Positions 22,561 through 33,728 of a stretch of DNA of 64,000 bases are shown here, one piece after another (position 1 is the first letter of the stretch; every line of letters starts with the position of its first letter). Position numbers and translations under genes: made by a program. A model generated the notes under the pieces. It made no database searches. It saw only the letters and a program-made list of their open reading frames with translations, and had not been told where the DNA came from. The stretch covers positions 6,911,565-6,975,564 of the forward strand of contig JALPQD010000044.1 in assembly GCA_023101885.1 (NCBI GenBank), given 5' to 3'. The stretch is from Typhlomys cinereus. Taxonomy: Eukaryota > Chordata > Mammalia > Rodentia > Platacanthomyidae.

Positions 22561-22699
22561 GTAGTAATGACTAGAAAGTATCATAAGAATTTCTGCACTA
22601 TTCGTATTGTTCTGATTCTCAATCTGAATGTTAGATTCTTACGTATAGAAGTGTATTGAGTTGGTTATAGCTCATCAAGCTGTGCACTTACAATTTCTG

Positions 22700-22845
22700 C
22701 ATTTTCTGTATGTGTATACATACACATGCATGCATGTGTATACACATGTATCTATGTGTATAGTATACACATGCATATATGTGTATGTATACACATGTAT
22801 CTATGTGTATAGTATACACATATATTATATATATATAATGTATGT
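22700..22845. repeat. Alternating purine-pyrimidine minisatellite
   Basis: A roughly 50-bp unit built from TATGTGTATACACATG and CATGTATCTATGTGTATAGT recurs about two and a half times and passes into an AT run. The sequence is almost wholly alternating purine-pyrimidine and locally self-complementary. Confidence 0.85.
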
Positions 22846-22956
22846 GTAATTTTATTGACCAAAGTTACTAAAAATCAGAACCACAGCTTGACACAAAGGG
22901 AACTTAAGAAAATTGACACTATATTTTCTGTAACAGGCAGTTTTTTAAACTATTTA

Positions 22957-22960
<4 letters not shown>

Positions 22961-23001
<41 letters not shown>

Positions 23002-23163
23002 AGTGTGTGGTTATGTATCACAAGTGTGGTGTTCACTTGCCACAGTACATGTATGAAGATTAGAGGACAACTTTGTGGAGTTGCTTCTCTTTCTTCACTT
23101 TCATATGGGTTCTGAGGAATCAGACTCATGTGCTTTTAGCTACTTAACCATCTTGCAAGCCCA
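22961..23163 (-). mobile_element. B2/B4-type SINE, antisense, with (TC)n
   Basis: The (TC)n run at 22961-22997 is the reversed (GA)n tail. The body (TTAGAGGACAACTTTGTGGA, GGGTTCTGAGGAATCAGACT) ends in a decayed tRNA-like head. Confidence 0.7.
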
Positions 23164-23465
23164 AGTAACAGGTAATTTCAAGGGGTGGGGGAGCAGAGAG
23201 AGAACAAGGCAGTTGCATTAGCAGATGAGAAGTACTGCTGGAAAATTTTGCTCACTGCACTGGAACTGTAGTGAGAAACCTGATGAAAGACCCTTATTGA
23301 AACAGCAGCTGGTTGTTTCTACACTTCAAGGTCCCTACCTGCATAGTTCACTTTGGGGACCTAGTTAGCAGACAATACTCTGAAACCTATTTAACAGGAT
23401 CTACCTGGAGCTGGAGGGGGAAAACATTGAATTAGTTTAGAGTAGTGTTCCATGATCTGATCTGA

Positions 23466-23681
23466 GGGCTGGAGAGATGCCTCAGGGATTAAGCCTCTGT
23501 CTTGCAAGCCAAAAGTCCTGAGTTCATATCCCAGATCCCTTGTAAAAATGCCAGGAGGCAGTGGCTGTACTTCTGATCCTGGAAAGCAGAGCCTGGGAAA
23601 CTCTAGAGCTAAAGCAAAGCAAATGTACAACAATCTAGGGTGACTCTCAAAGTCACCCCTGGGTCTCCATAGTGTCCTCTA

Positions 23682-23735
<54 letters not shown>

Positions 23736-23737
23736 AA
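23466..23737 (+). mobile_element. CA-tailed SINE
   Basis: GGCTGGAGAGATGCCTCAGG, GTCCTGAGTTCATATCCC and GGTGACTCTCAAAGTCACCC are the family signature; a (CA)n tail of about 48 bp follows (23685-23733). Confidence 0.9.
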
Positions 23738-23789
23738 TAATTTTAAAAAAGAAATCTGATCTGAGCCAAAGACTGCATTGACCTTATAG

Positions 23790-23970
23790 AGATAGGCCCG
23801 GCACCCATATCCAAACAAGGAACCACATACACATTCTGAAATTTTGCAGATCAGAGGAAAACTTTTTGGAGTTAACCTCTCCAACCAACTTCGCGTAGGT
23901 TCTTGGGTTGAAATCCAGGTCATCAGCTTGTGTGGCAACTGCCTTTACCTGCTGAGCCATTTCATAGATC
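23790..23970 (-). mobile_element. B2/B4-type SINE, antisense
   Basis: GGTTGAAATCCAGGTCATCA, then CTTTACCTGCTGAGCCATTT is the reversed tRNA-like head. Confidence 0.7.
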
Positions 23971-24059
23971 CTTTCTTTCACTGTTATCCTATCCTTATTT
24001 AGCATTCAAATTTCAGCAAAGTAAATCCATGTTGTCCTGCCATTTCTTTTTCTCATTTC

Positions 24060-24242
24060 GTTTCTTCCCCCTTCCCCCTCACCTCCTCCTTTCCCCCTTT
24101 CCCTTCTCCTGCCTTCTCCCTCCCCCTCCCCCTTCCCCTGCCTTTTCCCTCCCCTCCTCCTGTCCCTCTCCCTGCCCCTTCTCCTCCTCTCCCCTCCCCC
24201 CTCCCCCTTTCCCTCCCTTCCCCTCTTCCCCTCCCTTCCATT
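24060..24242. repeat. Polypyrimidine tract, (C/T)n, about 180 bp
   Basis: More than 95% pyrimidine on the + strand, mostly C2-5T1-3 blocks. The - strand therefore carries many GGG runs. ORFs of 97-132 codons on both strands here are low-complexity readings. Confidence 0.95.
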
Positions 24243-24652
24243 TCTTCCAGGATTTTCCCAAAGAACATGGTTGGCCTGGAGTTGAGAGGCGGGTAATAGA
24301 ACACAAGTGATATGAAAGTGAAAAGAGAATACTGGAAATAGAGCAATATAAGCCAAAAGGGTAGCTAAGTGGTAGAATGAGGGGAATTGGGTGTGGGGTG
24401 ACTGGCCAAAACATAAATTTGAAAATTACATAAGGAATTTCTCCATTACTTTGTATGATATTATGGTTAATATCCATTGTTAACTTGAGAGATCTTGAAT
24501 CACCTGAGAGAAGTTTCTCTGAGAATATCTGTAAGGGATTATTTTAGAGTTCATTATACTTTTTTTTACTATTTTTTTATTAATAATTTTTATACAAATT
24601 TGATAGGTACCCTATACGCAATGTAGAAGGCTATGAATCAAGTAGTAGTGTG

Positions 24653-24783
24653 GCCCATAAGATAGCTCAGTGGGTAAGGCACCTTCACACAAACCTGGCA
24701 ACCTAACTTTGAATCTCAGAAACCCACATGGTGAAGGAGAGATTAACTTCTGAAAGTTGTCCTCTGACCTCCACCTGTGGCAT

Positions 24784-24825
<42 letters not shown>

Positions 24826-24836
24826 GTAAAATAAAT
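24653..24836 (+). mobile_element. B2/B4-type SINE with (TC)n
   Basis: AGATAGCTCAGTGGGTAAGG, ACCCACATGGTGAAGGAGAG, TTGTCCTCTGACCTCCACC, then (TC)n at 24787-24822 and AAAATAAATC. A (TTCC)n stretch follows to 24880. Confidence 0.85.
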
Positions 24837-25483
24837 CAGTAGCTTCTCCTTCCTTCCTTCCTTCTTTCCTTCCTTCTTAGTAATGTTTATTGAGAAGTAA
24901 AAGAACAACTACCTGTAACAGAGAAGGGATCCAAAAATGTTGCACATTAGCTTTTCTATATAGTAATAATGAACATGCTGGAAAAAAAATCAGGAGACCA
25001 GTCTTCATTTTCAGTAGCTTCAAAAGAGTTTTACCTTTTCACCTAGGAATAATCCTAACTGAAGAAGTGAAAACATTTCAGAATGAAAACTTTAAAACAT
25101 AAAGAAATTGAAGAATACTCTAGAAGATGGAAAGAATTCCTATGCTCATAAGTCAGCTGAATTGATACAAGAAAAAATGATTATATTACCATAAAACATT
25201 CAATGCAATCCTCATCAAAATTGCAATGACATTCTTCACAAAAATAGAAAAACGCAATCTTAAAATTCATATGTAAGCACAAAAGACTCTGGACAGCCAA
25301 AATAACCCTGAACAAAATGAACGCTATTGGAATTATTGCCATATTTGATTTCAAGCTACATTATAGGCACATAGTAACAAATACTATGACAAGGCACCGG
25401 CACACACAAAAATATACATGTAGAGTCATGCATAGAACAATGGACCCAGAATTAAATCCACAGGGCTATAGACACTTGATTTT

Positions 25484-26470
25484 TTTAATACATTTTTTAT
25501 TATTTCCGCTCATACAAACTTAATAGGTAGACCAGTTCCCTCCCACCCTCCTCCTCCCCCCAAACCCCCTGCTCCCCCTCCCTCCCTCCCCATCCCCCAG
25601 TGCCTCCCCCCCTAATTCCCAGAGAGTCCTTTATTGTGTATGCCTAACTCTCCTCTTGGTTCTCCTCTCCGATGACGTACAAGGACCCAGTGGCATTTTC
25701 TGAACACTTTCCTGTGTTCCCCTTAAGCATAGGAACACTACTGTGGCTGTCAATCCCTTGCCTCCAAGTATCTTGGTGCCTTTAGCTGATGCTAGACTTT
25801 GTGAGGTCAATAGTGTGTTGGACATTGCGCAGGGCATGCAAAGTCCTATTATGATTGCTTCGGCCCTAACTAATGTGGAGAATCTTGCAAATCATTGCTC
25901 CTCCCATCCTTTTGCTCTTACAATCTTACCGCCCCTTCTTCCGCAAATGTCCCTGAGCTTCAGGATGGGGAGAGATTTGTCTGGCCTACTTCTACGTGGT
26001 TGATATAGAGTCTCTGAAGTTCTGGATTGTGATTTGTTGATTTTCTTTTGCAGTTTTGCTGCTCCTGCAATGCCCTTCACTCCATCCTGCTGGGCACTGT
26101 ATGTCACCCCCTGGCCAGAGACAAAAAGCTGTTAAACTGGAGTCTTGTTATAATAGCACATTCAAGGGTAGATGTAATAAAAGCAGGAAACCTCGGTGAG
26201 GGAGGGGTCAGTCACCCTCCCTCACTTTTCATCTGCCAGACTATATGCCCTCCCCTTCTGGTGAGATCATACCCCCTCAGTTGTACATGATCAGGAACAA
26301 ACGTCTGCGAACTTAACCAGGTGTCACATTACTTACTTGCATTCCTTGGAGGCCTATTTCCTCTGCTGTAACATGGTCCCTTCTCTCCTTGTGTCTGGTG
26401 TGGCCCTCCAACCCCATCCCTCCTGTTCATAATCCTTGCAATTACTGTATTACATAGGTTTACCTTTGAG
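25484..26470 (-). mobile_element. 5'-truncated L1 inserted in an old L1
   Basis: It begins with a T-rich head (reversed poly(A)), then the C-rich complement of the G-rich tract, and continues through the L1 3' UTR. The 15-bp word TAGACACTTGATTTT occurs at 25469-25483 and 26471-26485, a clear target duplication. It lacks the ORF2-derived block found in the 3' UTR of the full-length L1. Confidence 0.95.
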
Positions 26471-26560
26471 TAGACACTTGATTTTAAACAAAGGTACCAA
26501 AACCATACGTTGGGGAAAACACAGTTTTGTCAATAAGTGGTGCTTACAAAACTGCATATC

Positions 26561-26810
26561 TGGACAGGGAGATGGCTCAGGGGTTAAACCTTTGCTTCAC
26601 CAGCAGAAGGTCCTGAATTTTAATCCCAGATCTCACGTAAAAGTACCAGGTCAAAATGGTGGTGGCCCGTACTTCATTCTCTGGAGGGCAAAGCCTGGGA
26701 AATCCCAAAGTGAAGCAAAAAGGGGGTAGAAGCAATTCAGGATGATCCCTGAAGTCACCCTTCGTCCTTCATAGGGACACACAGTGCCCTCTGATACACA
26801 CACACATACA

Positions 26811-26854
<44 letters not shown>

Positions 26855-26907
26855 AACATGTGTGCAAAAATATAAATAAAAAAATAAACACAAAAGCAAA
26901 AGAAAAC
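26561..26907 (+). mobile_element. CA-tailed SINE in an old L1
   Basis: GGACAGGGAGATGGCTCAGG, GTCCTGAATTTTAATCCC and GGATGATCCCTGAAGTCACC give the family. Flanks AAAACTGCATATC (26548-26560) and AAAACTGGATATC (26908-26920) match at 12 of 13 bases. (CA)n with variants spans 26796-26851. Confidence 0.95.
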
Positions 26908-26960
26908 AAAACTGGATATCCACATGTAGAATAAATGTCTTATACATGATGGTGTTTGTA

Positions 26961-27412
26961 GGGAAAATTTGGAGGTTCCTTGATAAAAAGCGGCTAATAT
27001 GAGGGAGACTTTTAAGAAATAAGAGCTGGATAGAGAGAGGGAGGTGGTTTACTTAAGGTGGGAGAAATTGAAGCAGGAGAATCAGCTTAAAGAGCGGAAT
27101 AAGGCAGCTAAGCACCAGCAACAGCAGGGCAGTGGGAGCTAGATGGCAAGCCTTCAGAGAAGTTTCTCCAAAGCTCACAGGGAAAAGGGGACTTCTGACA
27201 TTCATAACTTTTCCAGAGTGTGGTGCAAAGTTTCACCTCATATGACAGTTTGGCTTGGTGTATGTGCCAGAAGTAAGGAATCAGGAAGATACCAGCAATG
27301 GCTAGCTCTGCAAGGAAGAGGTTGCTGAGGCAGAAACTTTTCCCTTTTATGAACCTGCCATCAGATTCTTTCAGGAAAGCAAAGAAGGGAAACTGAAGGA
27401 ATGTTGGGTGAC
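26961..27412. other. Unassigned, possibly ERV-derived
   Basis: Purine-rich DNA with no frame longer than about 110 codons and no family I can name. It abuts the LTR at 27413. Confidence 0.3.
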
Positions 27413-27820
27413 TGTGATAGTTAATCTTAGGTGTCAACTTGACACACCTGGCATTAACTAAGATAAGCTGAGATCACCTGAAAAGATTATCTGGATCAAC
27501 ACATTTACAATACAAAGACCAGCCTTAGATCCTCCCTAGATCTTATGGGAACTTCTCTGCAGTGGACCAAAAAAAAGGATCCACAGAACAGAAGACTGGG
27601 GAGAAGAGAGATTCTCCAGGAATCCTCCAGCCTTTGGTCATCACCTACTAGCCTGCCATGACTTAACCTGCCTCCAGCTTTAGCCACCAGCCATGTCACC
27701 TCTGCCATGAAAGTCTGTTTCTTCCCTCTGGAGCTGTAAGTTGAATAAATCTCCCTTTCTCCCTTAAGTTGTTCAACTTTGGGTGTTTTCTCATAGCAAT
27801 AGTTAAGAGTATCAGTTATA
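27413..27820 (+). mobile_element. Solo MaLR-type LTR (408 bp)
   Basis: It runs from TGTGATAGTTAATC to TCAGTTATA and is flanked by a perfect GTGAC duplication (27408-27412 and 27821-27825). Same family as the LTR at 22174. GAATAAATCTCCC is the polyadenylation region. Confidence 0.9.
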
Positions 27821-27825
27821 GTGAC

Positions 27826-28388
27826 CGATAGAATCCACTGGTGATCTGCCCCATTATTAGGCCAATGACATGTCAAGGAGTTGCCAGGGATATAACAGGA
27901 AGAAAATGAAAGAATGACCAGAGCTCCATGAATATTTCTCTGGTCAGCTCCCTTGTGGAGCTTATAAGGAAGGAAAAAATGTAGAAAAACAAGTTATCTA
28001 AGTTTCCTGAGTCAACATGGAGGGATTTTACAACATGATGTGGCTATAACTAACAGTGTATTAACTTCCATGACAAACTGGACTTGGCAGAAGTAAAGAT
28101 ATCTAAGGACTTTGAAAGGAGATATTTCTGAATTGTCTTAGAGGGTTTGGCCAAATACTAGTGGATTGTAAAAGTGGAAACCCTTACCTAACTGTGGCTA
28201 GAGGGAGATGTATCTATTGAAGAAAGGCAGACAGAACAAAGCACTACTGGCTTTGAAGAGAGAAGGGGGAGGCCATCTTTAGCCAAGAAATCTCACAAGC
28301 TTAAAAAGGCAAGGAAATGAATTCTCCCCTGGGGCCTCTGAAAGGAATGCAGTTTCACATCTTGACCTGTACCAGACTTCAGAACTAC
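27826..28388 (+). mobile_element. Probable MaLR-type internal fragment
   Basis: GAATGACCAGAGCTCCATGA, ACCTAACTGTGGCTAGAGGG and GAATTCTCCCCTGGGGCCTC recall MaLR-type interiors. The flanking LTRs have their own target duplications, so they are separate insertions and not its LTRs. Confidence 0.45.
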
Positions 28389-28393
28389 ATGAC

Positions 28394-28824
28394 TGTCATA
28401 GTTAAGCACAGGTGTCAACTTGACAGTTGAGGGTTTTAGCTCTGGGCACATTTGTGGAGAATTGATAGTTGAGTTGGGCCCAGAGCAGACTTGCAGGGGA
28501 TTGTCTGGCTGATGGAGAATACCCAGCCTATGGTGGGTGGGATTAAGCTCTGAACAGATGAATAAAATACTGTGAGCTGGTTGAGGGAGTTTGCATCCTT
28601 CTGTATATTTGGTCAGACATGCTGGTCTGGCAAGTAAGGATTGTCCATCTCTCAGTTGTTATGTGGTGATGGTGTGTCCAGTTCCCTCGGCCCTGGTGTT
28701 GGTGCATGCTCTCCCATCAAGCTGGACTAAGAACTGTAACCAGTAATTGTAAGAGAATAAACCCCTTGTTCCCTTAAGCCATTTGATGGTCATTTATCAG
28801 CAACCATGCAAGCAAACTGCAACA
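28394..28824 (+). mobile_element. Solo MaLR/ERVL-type LTR (431 bp)
   Basis: It runs from TGTCATAGTTAAGC to ACTGCAACA, flanked by a perfect ATGAC duplication (28389-28393 and 28825-28829). GAATAAAATAC near 28560 may be the TATA region and AATAAACCCC near 28756 the polyadenylation signal. Confidence 0.92.
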
Positions 28825-28904
28825 ATGACAATAGACAACTAGACAACAAATCTGTTTTTTGTGGGTTTTTTGGAGGGTGGGGGGAATTTTTTTAAAAGAC
28901 ATGT

Positions 28905-29108
28905 GAACTTTTCTTTTTAAGTATTTATTAATTTGTGAGAGGGGAGAGAGAGAGTGTGCATGTCAAGATGAGAGAGAGAGAAATAGAGTGCTTGGAATAG
29001 AGGTTAGAAGATAACTTTCCTTCCACTATGTGGACTTCAAAAGATAGAATTCTGGTCATCAGGTTTGCAAACAGACACACTTTACCTGCTGTGCTATTTC
29101 AACAGTCC
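28905..29108 (-). mobile_element. B2/B4-type SINE, antisense
   Basis: A (GA)n-rich reversed tail is followed by GTTAGAAGATAACTTTCC and TTTACCTGCTGTGCTATTTC, the reversed tRNA-like head. Confidence 0.6.
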
Positions 29109-29540
29109 TGAGTGTATGTTATCTTATGCAACTAAATTTGTGATAATTTGTCACAGTCTCCAATAGAAAACTGACATAATTTGGAAAAAAAAAAAAAAAA
29201 ACACCAAACAAAGCGTTATGGGCATGGCTATGTCTAGGTGGTAGAATCACAGCTGATTTTCAGTATCATGAGGATGTTTTTCTCTCTGGTTGTTATCATC
29301 TCTAGTGAAAGGCACTGAGTAAGTGGATAAAAGGAAAAAGATGATTTGTTTTTTCTAATCTTATGTACAAAGCTTTATGTTCATTGAATTATTTCTTTAA
29401 AATAACTTCTTCAAAGTGGTGCTACTAAATCAAAATTTACATTGAAGTGTTGAAGTCCATGATAATATATGAAGAACTCCTTTCAGAAAGTTTGTACCAA
29501 CTTATATTCTCATCCCAAATTTCCCATCACTGGTATTTTT

Positions 29541-29847
29541 ATTTTAATTTAATTAATTTATTTTTGCATGTATGTGGGCAGTGTGCATGTGTGTGTGTAT
29601 GTGTGTGTGTGTGTGTATGTACATGTGTGTATCAGCAGGCACTGTGTATGTCTTTGGAGGACCATCCTGGATTACTTCTATTTCATTTTTATTTGCTCTA
29701 GGATTTCCCAAACCTCCATCATCCAGAGCTAGAAGTGTAGGTCATCACTCTTTCTGTCTGACATGTTTATGAGGGACCCAGGATCTGAACTCAAGTCCTT
29801 TTGCTTGTGAGGCAGAATTTTAACCCTTGAGTCATATCTCCAGTCCA
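29541..29847 (-). mobile_element. CA-tailed SINE, antisense
   Basis: (GT)n at 29588-29630, then GGACCATCCTGGATTACTTC, GGATTTCCCAAACCTCC and CAGGATCTGAACTCAAGTCC, ending in the reversed A box. Confidence 0.85.
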
Positions 29848-31288
29848 CCCTCACTAGAATTTTTATGAATCAGTAATGGTGGCTCTTTCATTCACTTTAA
29901 GAATCTCAAGTAAATAAATTAAGCAATCCTAAGTTTGAAGCCAAGAAAAAGTGAAATAAAACTTGAATGCTATATTTTCCATGCTGTCTCCTAGCATATG
30001 TACTCAGAGCCACTTCTCCTTGCAGACTTGCTGTAAGGATGCTTCTTAACCCACTTAAAGTTCTCTATGATCCTAGGTCTATTATTACATACTTTCTCAT
30101 GATTTTGATGAATTTCAGAAGGGCCAACAACTACTTCAGAATTTCAAATAGTCTTTCTCCAATACCCTCAAATACCTAGGAAGTGCTCTTCCTTTCAGAA
30201 ATATATTTCATTGGAATAGCAACTCATTTCTAGCCTTTTTTTTTCCCCCTTGATCACACACCTTTCTAGAAATGCTTTCTGTCATAGGTATTCCAAAGTC
30301 TTGAAGTACCTGGGTTTTTAACAGTCCTGTACTTCCCAAGGAAAACAAGGAGATTTTTCTTCAGCTAATTCCCATCAGACTCTCCTGATGGCAAATAACT
30401 TTAAGGGATGTGTTCAAGGGACACATAACTTTTGAAATTTGAAACAAAATCTATGTGATCCCTATTACTTGTTGCACTATATTAGCAACCATAAAATGAA
30501 TTATATTTCCCATAAGAACTACTATTATTGGGATCTAGCAGCTTCAATATGGACTCAATAGCCAAAAAAAAAAAAAAAAAAGCTAGCTGTCAACAAGGAT
30601 ATATAAAATGTTTACATTTTGCAAATGTTTTCTAAAGCATATATTTATCATTTGAAAATGCAAATATGTCATTTTAACTTGAAGTTTGAAAGAAAACAAG
30701 ATGTATTCCATATTTCATGTGTTTTCATGTTTTAAAATGTAGAAAACACATAAGGGAATAATTTAGATAACCAGTTGTCTTTCAGAAGGCTGTCCATGTA
30801 ATTTCCAGCCTACGCCTTCTTTTCCTCTTGATAAATCTCCCAGTGGTGAGCAATGACATTTAAAATCATTCTTCTGACCTTAGAACTATGCTCAAAGTAC
30901 TTGCTGTTGTTGTTGATGATCGTATTTATCAGACCAAAAAAAATTTTCAAATATAAAGGCTGACCCACCATTTTTTCCTTTTGCCCTTTTCTACCTCCCT
31001 TGGTTTATAAAACACTACAAATAGAGCTAGTCAAGCTTACAGTAAAGTAATATCACCATGAAAAACAAAGCACTGTTAAGTCATTTATTTTGTCATCCCT
31101 CACTCCCACAGTATGGAACCAGTCTAGTCAATATCTTTATAGATGATTTAGCAGCATGGTCTGTATTCACATCTCTTCATCCTCCCCAATCTCAATTTAG
31201 AAGAAATCTCTTTCTCTGAACAAACAAACACAAACAAATAAGCAACAGGAAATAGGAAAACCTAAGTTAGGCAATCTTTTTAGCTAAC
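29848..31288. other. Unassigned AT-rich DNA
   Basis: About 1.4 kb with no recognisable gene or repeat except an A run at 30563-30582. This is among the longest apparently unique stretches in the window. Confidence 0.45.
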
Positions 31289-31434
31289 TGTAATGGTTAC
31301 ATTTTAGTGTCAACTTGACAGTTGCAGACTGTTTGGGGTGCAGCTGTGGAGAGTCAATGGTTGGAGCAGGCCTCTGAACAAGTCTGCAGGTACTTGACTA
31401 ATTGCTGTGGAAAACCCAGCCCATAGTGGGTGGT

Positions 31435-31831
31435 TGTAACAATGTAACAGTGTAACAGGGGCCCACAGAGACCCTTGGGGGCAGGGATAAGCTGGCCCGG
31501 AGTCAACAGCACAGACTCCGGGAGTCAGGAGAGTGGCAAAGCAGGCTCTCAGACTTGTAGGCTCTCAGGCTTGCCGCTCATATATTTTAAGTATCAGGCT
31601 GCTTATATACCCCACCCGACATCCCATAAGTCCCAGCGTGAGTCTTTGCTGAGTTGTCCTATTTGGATTGGTCCTCTTAGCTAGGTGGTTTCACGGCACC
31701 AACTGTCTTTGCTCTGGAGAAGGCATAGTCTCACCAGATTTGTATGCTTAGCAGGAGGGAGGAGTCCAAGGAGCCTCTCTATATGGGGGATGGAAGCCTC
31801 TGTGGCACAATCATTGTCCGTTCCTCCTACA
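31435..31831 (-). mobile_element. ERVK-like solo LTR, antisense (397 bp)
   Basis: Ends are TG...CA and a perfect 6-bp duplication, GGTGGT, flanks it (31429-31434 and 31832-31837); six bases is the usual class II (ERVK) length. On the - strand a CCAAT box (GGACCAATCC) precedes TATATAAG at about 31602-31609, a normal U3 order, so antisense is the likely orientation. No internal region is present. Confidence 0.85.
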
Positions 31832-32142
31832 GGTGGTACTTTGCAATGGTGGACTGGATAATTGGAGGTGCAAGGAGGAGGGACTTGCTCTTTGCTTATC
31901 CTGTGTGGACTTGCTGTGGAGTCTACTCTGCATGTGTCATTCATTTTTAAGAGCATTATTGCCTTCTTTGTTGCTGCTGCTGCTTCTGCCTCCATCCTTG
32001 GCTGAAGCAGAGAACCATCCTTTCCACCTTGCTGCTGTTCCACTGCCTTTGGAGCCTGGCCTCTAGGCCTTGCTACTGTTCACTGTTCATTGACGATGTT
32101 GGAACCCAGCATCTTTGACCCTCTGTGGAAGTAAAGGCTTGA

Positions 32143-32210
32143 CACTGGGTCCTTGCACCTCATTGGAGAGGAGGACCCAGAGGAGAGTTTGGCATGCACA
32201 TTAAAGGATG
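32143..32210 (+). mobile_element. Left part of an L1 tail split by the full-length L1
   Basis: CACTGGGTCCTTGCACC and GGAGAGTTTGGCATGCAC match the L1 3' UTR near 38402, not an L1 5' end. The rest is at 38629-38774. Target duplications GGAAGTAAAGGCTTGA (32127-32142) and GGAAGTAAAGACTTGA (38775-38790) bracket the joined fragment. Confidence 0.92.
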
Positions 32211-32614
32211 CTCCACCCCGCTCCTCCAGTCGGGATGCACTCACGCGGTCCAGCCGGGGCTCACCCCGCGACTCTAGGTAAGCCCCGCCCGCGCCCGCCC
32301 ACCAGAACCCCAGGTCAGCCAGAAGGGGCCCGGCTCTGACACCTGCCATCCAGCTGGAGCCACGCGCAGGGCCCAGGGACGGGGAGGACCTCCCCCTGTG
32401 CCCGGGCCCCCCCCCCAGCTGCCCTCGGGTTAAATAGCTCCACGCCGACGCCCCCATCCTCCCATTCCCCACCCCGCTCCCCTGGTCAGTACACGCGCGG
32501 TCCAGCCGGGCCTCACCCATGACCTAGGTAAGCTCTGTCCCTGCCCACCCCCAGAACCCCAGGCCAAATAATTCAGTTTAGTGAAATTGAAAGATCTTAA
32601 GAGTTAAAACGAAA
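32211..32614 (+). promoter_or_regulatory. L1 5' UTR with tandem monomers
   Basis: ACCCCGCTCC starts at 32215 and again at 32471, and about 100 bp after each start aligns (TCCAGCCGGG, GACTCTAGGTAAG or GACCTAGGTAAG, CCCCAGAACCCCAGG). The period is 256 bp, giving one full and one partial monomer. The DNA is rich in CpG. L1 promoters of mouse are also monomeric, but this unit does not look like the mouse monomers I know. Confidence 0.8.
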
Positions 32615-33678
32615 ATGCCAAAGTCAAAGTGCAAATCCATGAGAAGCAACACTCAAGTAAACAAATTTCCCACTGAAGAAATTAATCCCATAATGTTAGA
32701 CTCCAACCAGAACAAACCCGCAGAAAAAGGCCAAGAAAGCCTGACCCAGGATAACGACTTTCAAAATATGATCATTACATGTTCAATACTATGAAAGAGG
32801 AAATCAGGGAGGAATTACATAATTGAATCAATCGCTTTGAAGAGGAACACAACAGAAATTTGGAGGAGTTGAGAAAAACAGTGCAAGAAACAAAAACTGG
32901 CATAGAGCAGTTAAAACAGACTCAAGCAGAGTTTAAAACTGAGCTACAAGACAAGTTATCTTCAACCCAGAACTCCACAGAGAGTCTTATCAGGAAAACT
33001 AACGAAGCAGAAAACAGAATTTCAGACCTTGAAGATAAAGTGGGAGTACTGACCAGCTCAATGGAAGAGGTTGTTAAAACCAAAAAGATACCTGAGAGAA
33101 ATATCCAAGAGATATGGGACACCCTGAAGAAGCCTAACATGCGTATTCATGGAATACCAGAGCAAGAATCTCAAAATACCACCCCTGAGGAAATTTTTCA
33201 AACGATCATCAAGGAAAACTTTCCTCATCTAAAAAAAGAGAGGCCCATCCATATACAAGAGACATTCCGCACCCCAAACAGATAAGACCAAAACAGAAGC
33301 ACGCCACCGCAAATAATAGTTAAAACACTCCACATTCAAGATAAAGAACTGGTGCTGAGAGCTTCAAGGGAGAAAAAACAAGTCACTTTTAAAGGTAAAC
33401 CTATTAAAATAACAAATGACTTCTCAGTCCAAACAGTAAAAGCAAGAAGAGCTTGGAGAGACATACTTCAAGTATTGAATGAGCAAAAATGTCAACCCAG
33501 GCTGATTTACCCTGCAAAACTATCAGTCATGATCGAGGGAGAAAGAAAAACTTTGCAGCACAAAGACAACTTGAAGGGATACATGTCCACCAAACCAGGC
33601 CTTCAAAAAATGCTAGAAATGATACTCAAGGGTGAAGAAAAAAACAGGCATATCCAGGAGAACAGAAGGCAAATATAA
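32615..33678 (+). pseudogene. L1 ORF1 (RNA-binding chaperone), disrupted
   Basis: The ATG at 32615 opens an ORF1p-like frame. The open part 32860-33282 reads as a coiled coil then an RRM start (MRIHGIPE); 33286-33675 continues with the C-terminal domain (ARRAWRDILQ, QPRLIYPAKLS). Breaks: a frame change before the stop at 32792, a TGA at 32824-32826 and a TAA at 33283-33285. ORF1p normally forms trimers that bind L1 RNA; this copy cannot make a full one. Confidence 0.92.
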
Positions 33679-33728
33679 CACAATTAAAAGCGAAGCAATA
33701 TACTTATAAAAACTACTAAACATAATAA

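Larger units (their letters stand above)
25035..26960 (+). mobile_element. Old L1 ORF2 fragment with two later insertions
   Basis: The pieces 25035-25483, 26486-26560 and 26921-26960 join at the target duplications of the L1 at 25484 and the SINE at 26561. Words such as CAATGCAATCCTCATCAAAA and GATTTCAAGCTACATTATAG belong to the RT-to-C-terminal part of L1 ORF2. The frames are dead. Confidence 0.75.

Noticed and set aside
24006..24477. Several Gly/Arg/Glu- or Pro/Ser-rich ORFs on both strands
   Set aside because: They are readings of the polypyrimidine tract.
27413..28824. LTR-interior-LTR provirus
   Set aside because: The two LTRs are different families, and each has its own perfect 5-bp duplication.
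32143..32210. An L1 with its own 3' UTR at its 5' end
   Set aside because: Two separate target duplications show nested insertions, not a chimeric L1.
32080..32520. A 146-codon antisense ORF
   Set aside because: It crosses the LTR/L1 tail/L1 5' UTR joints; the openness comes from the GC-rich monomers.
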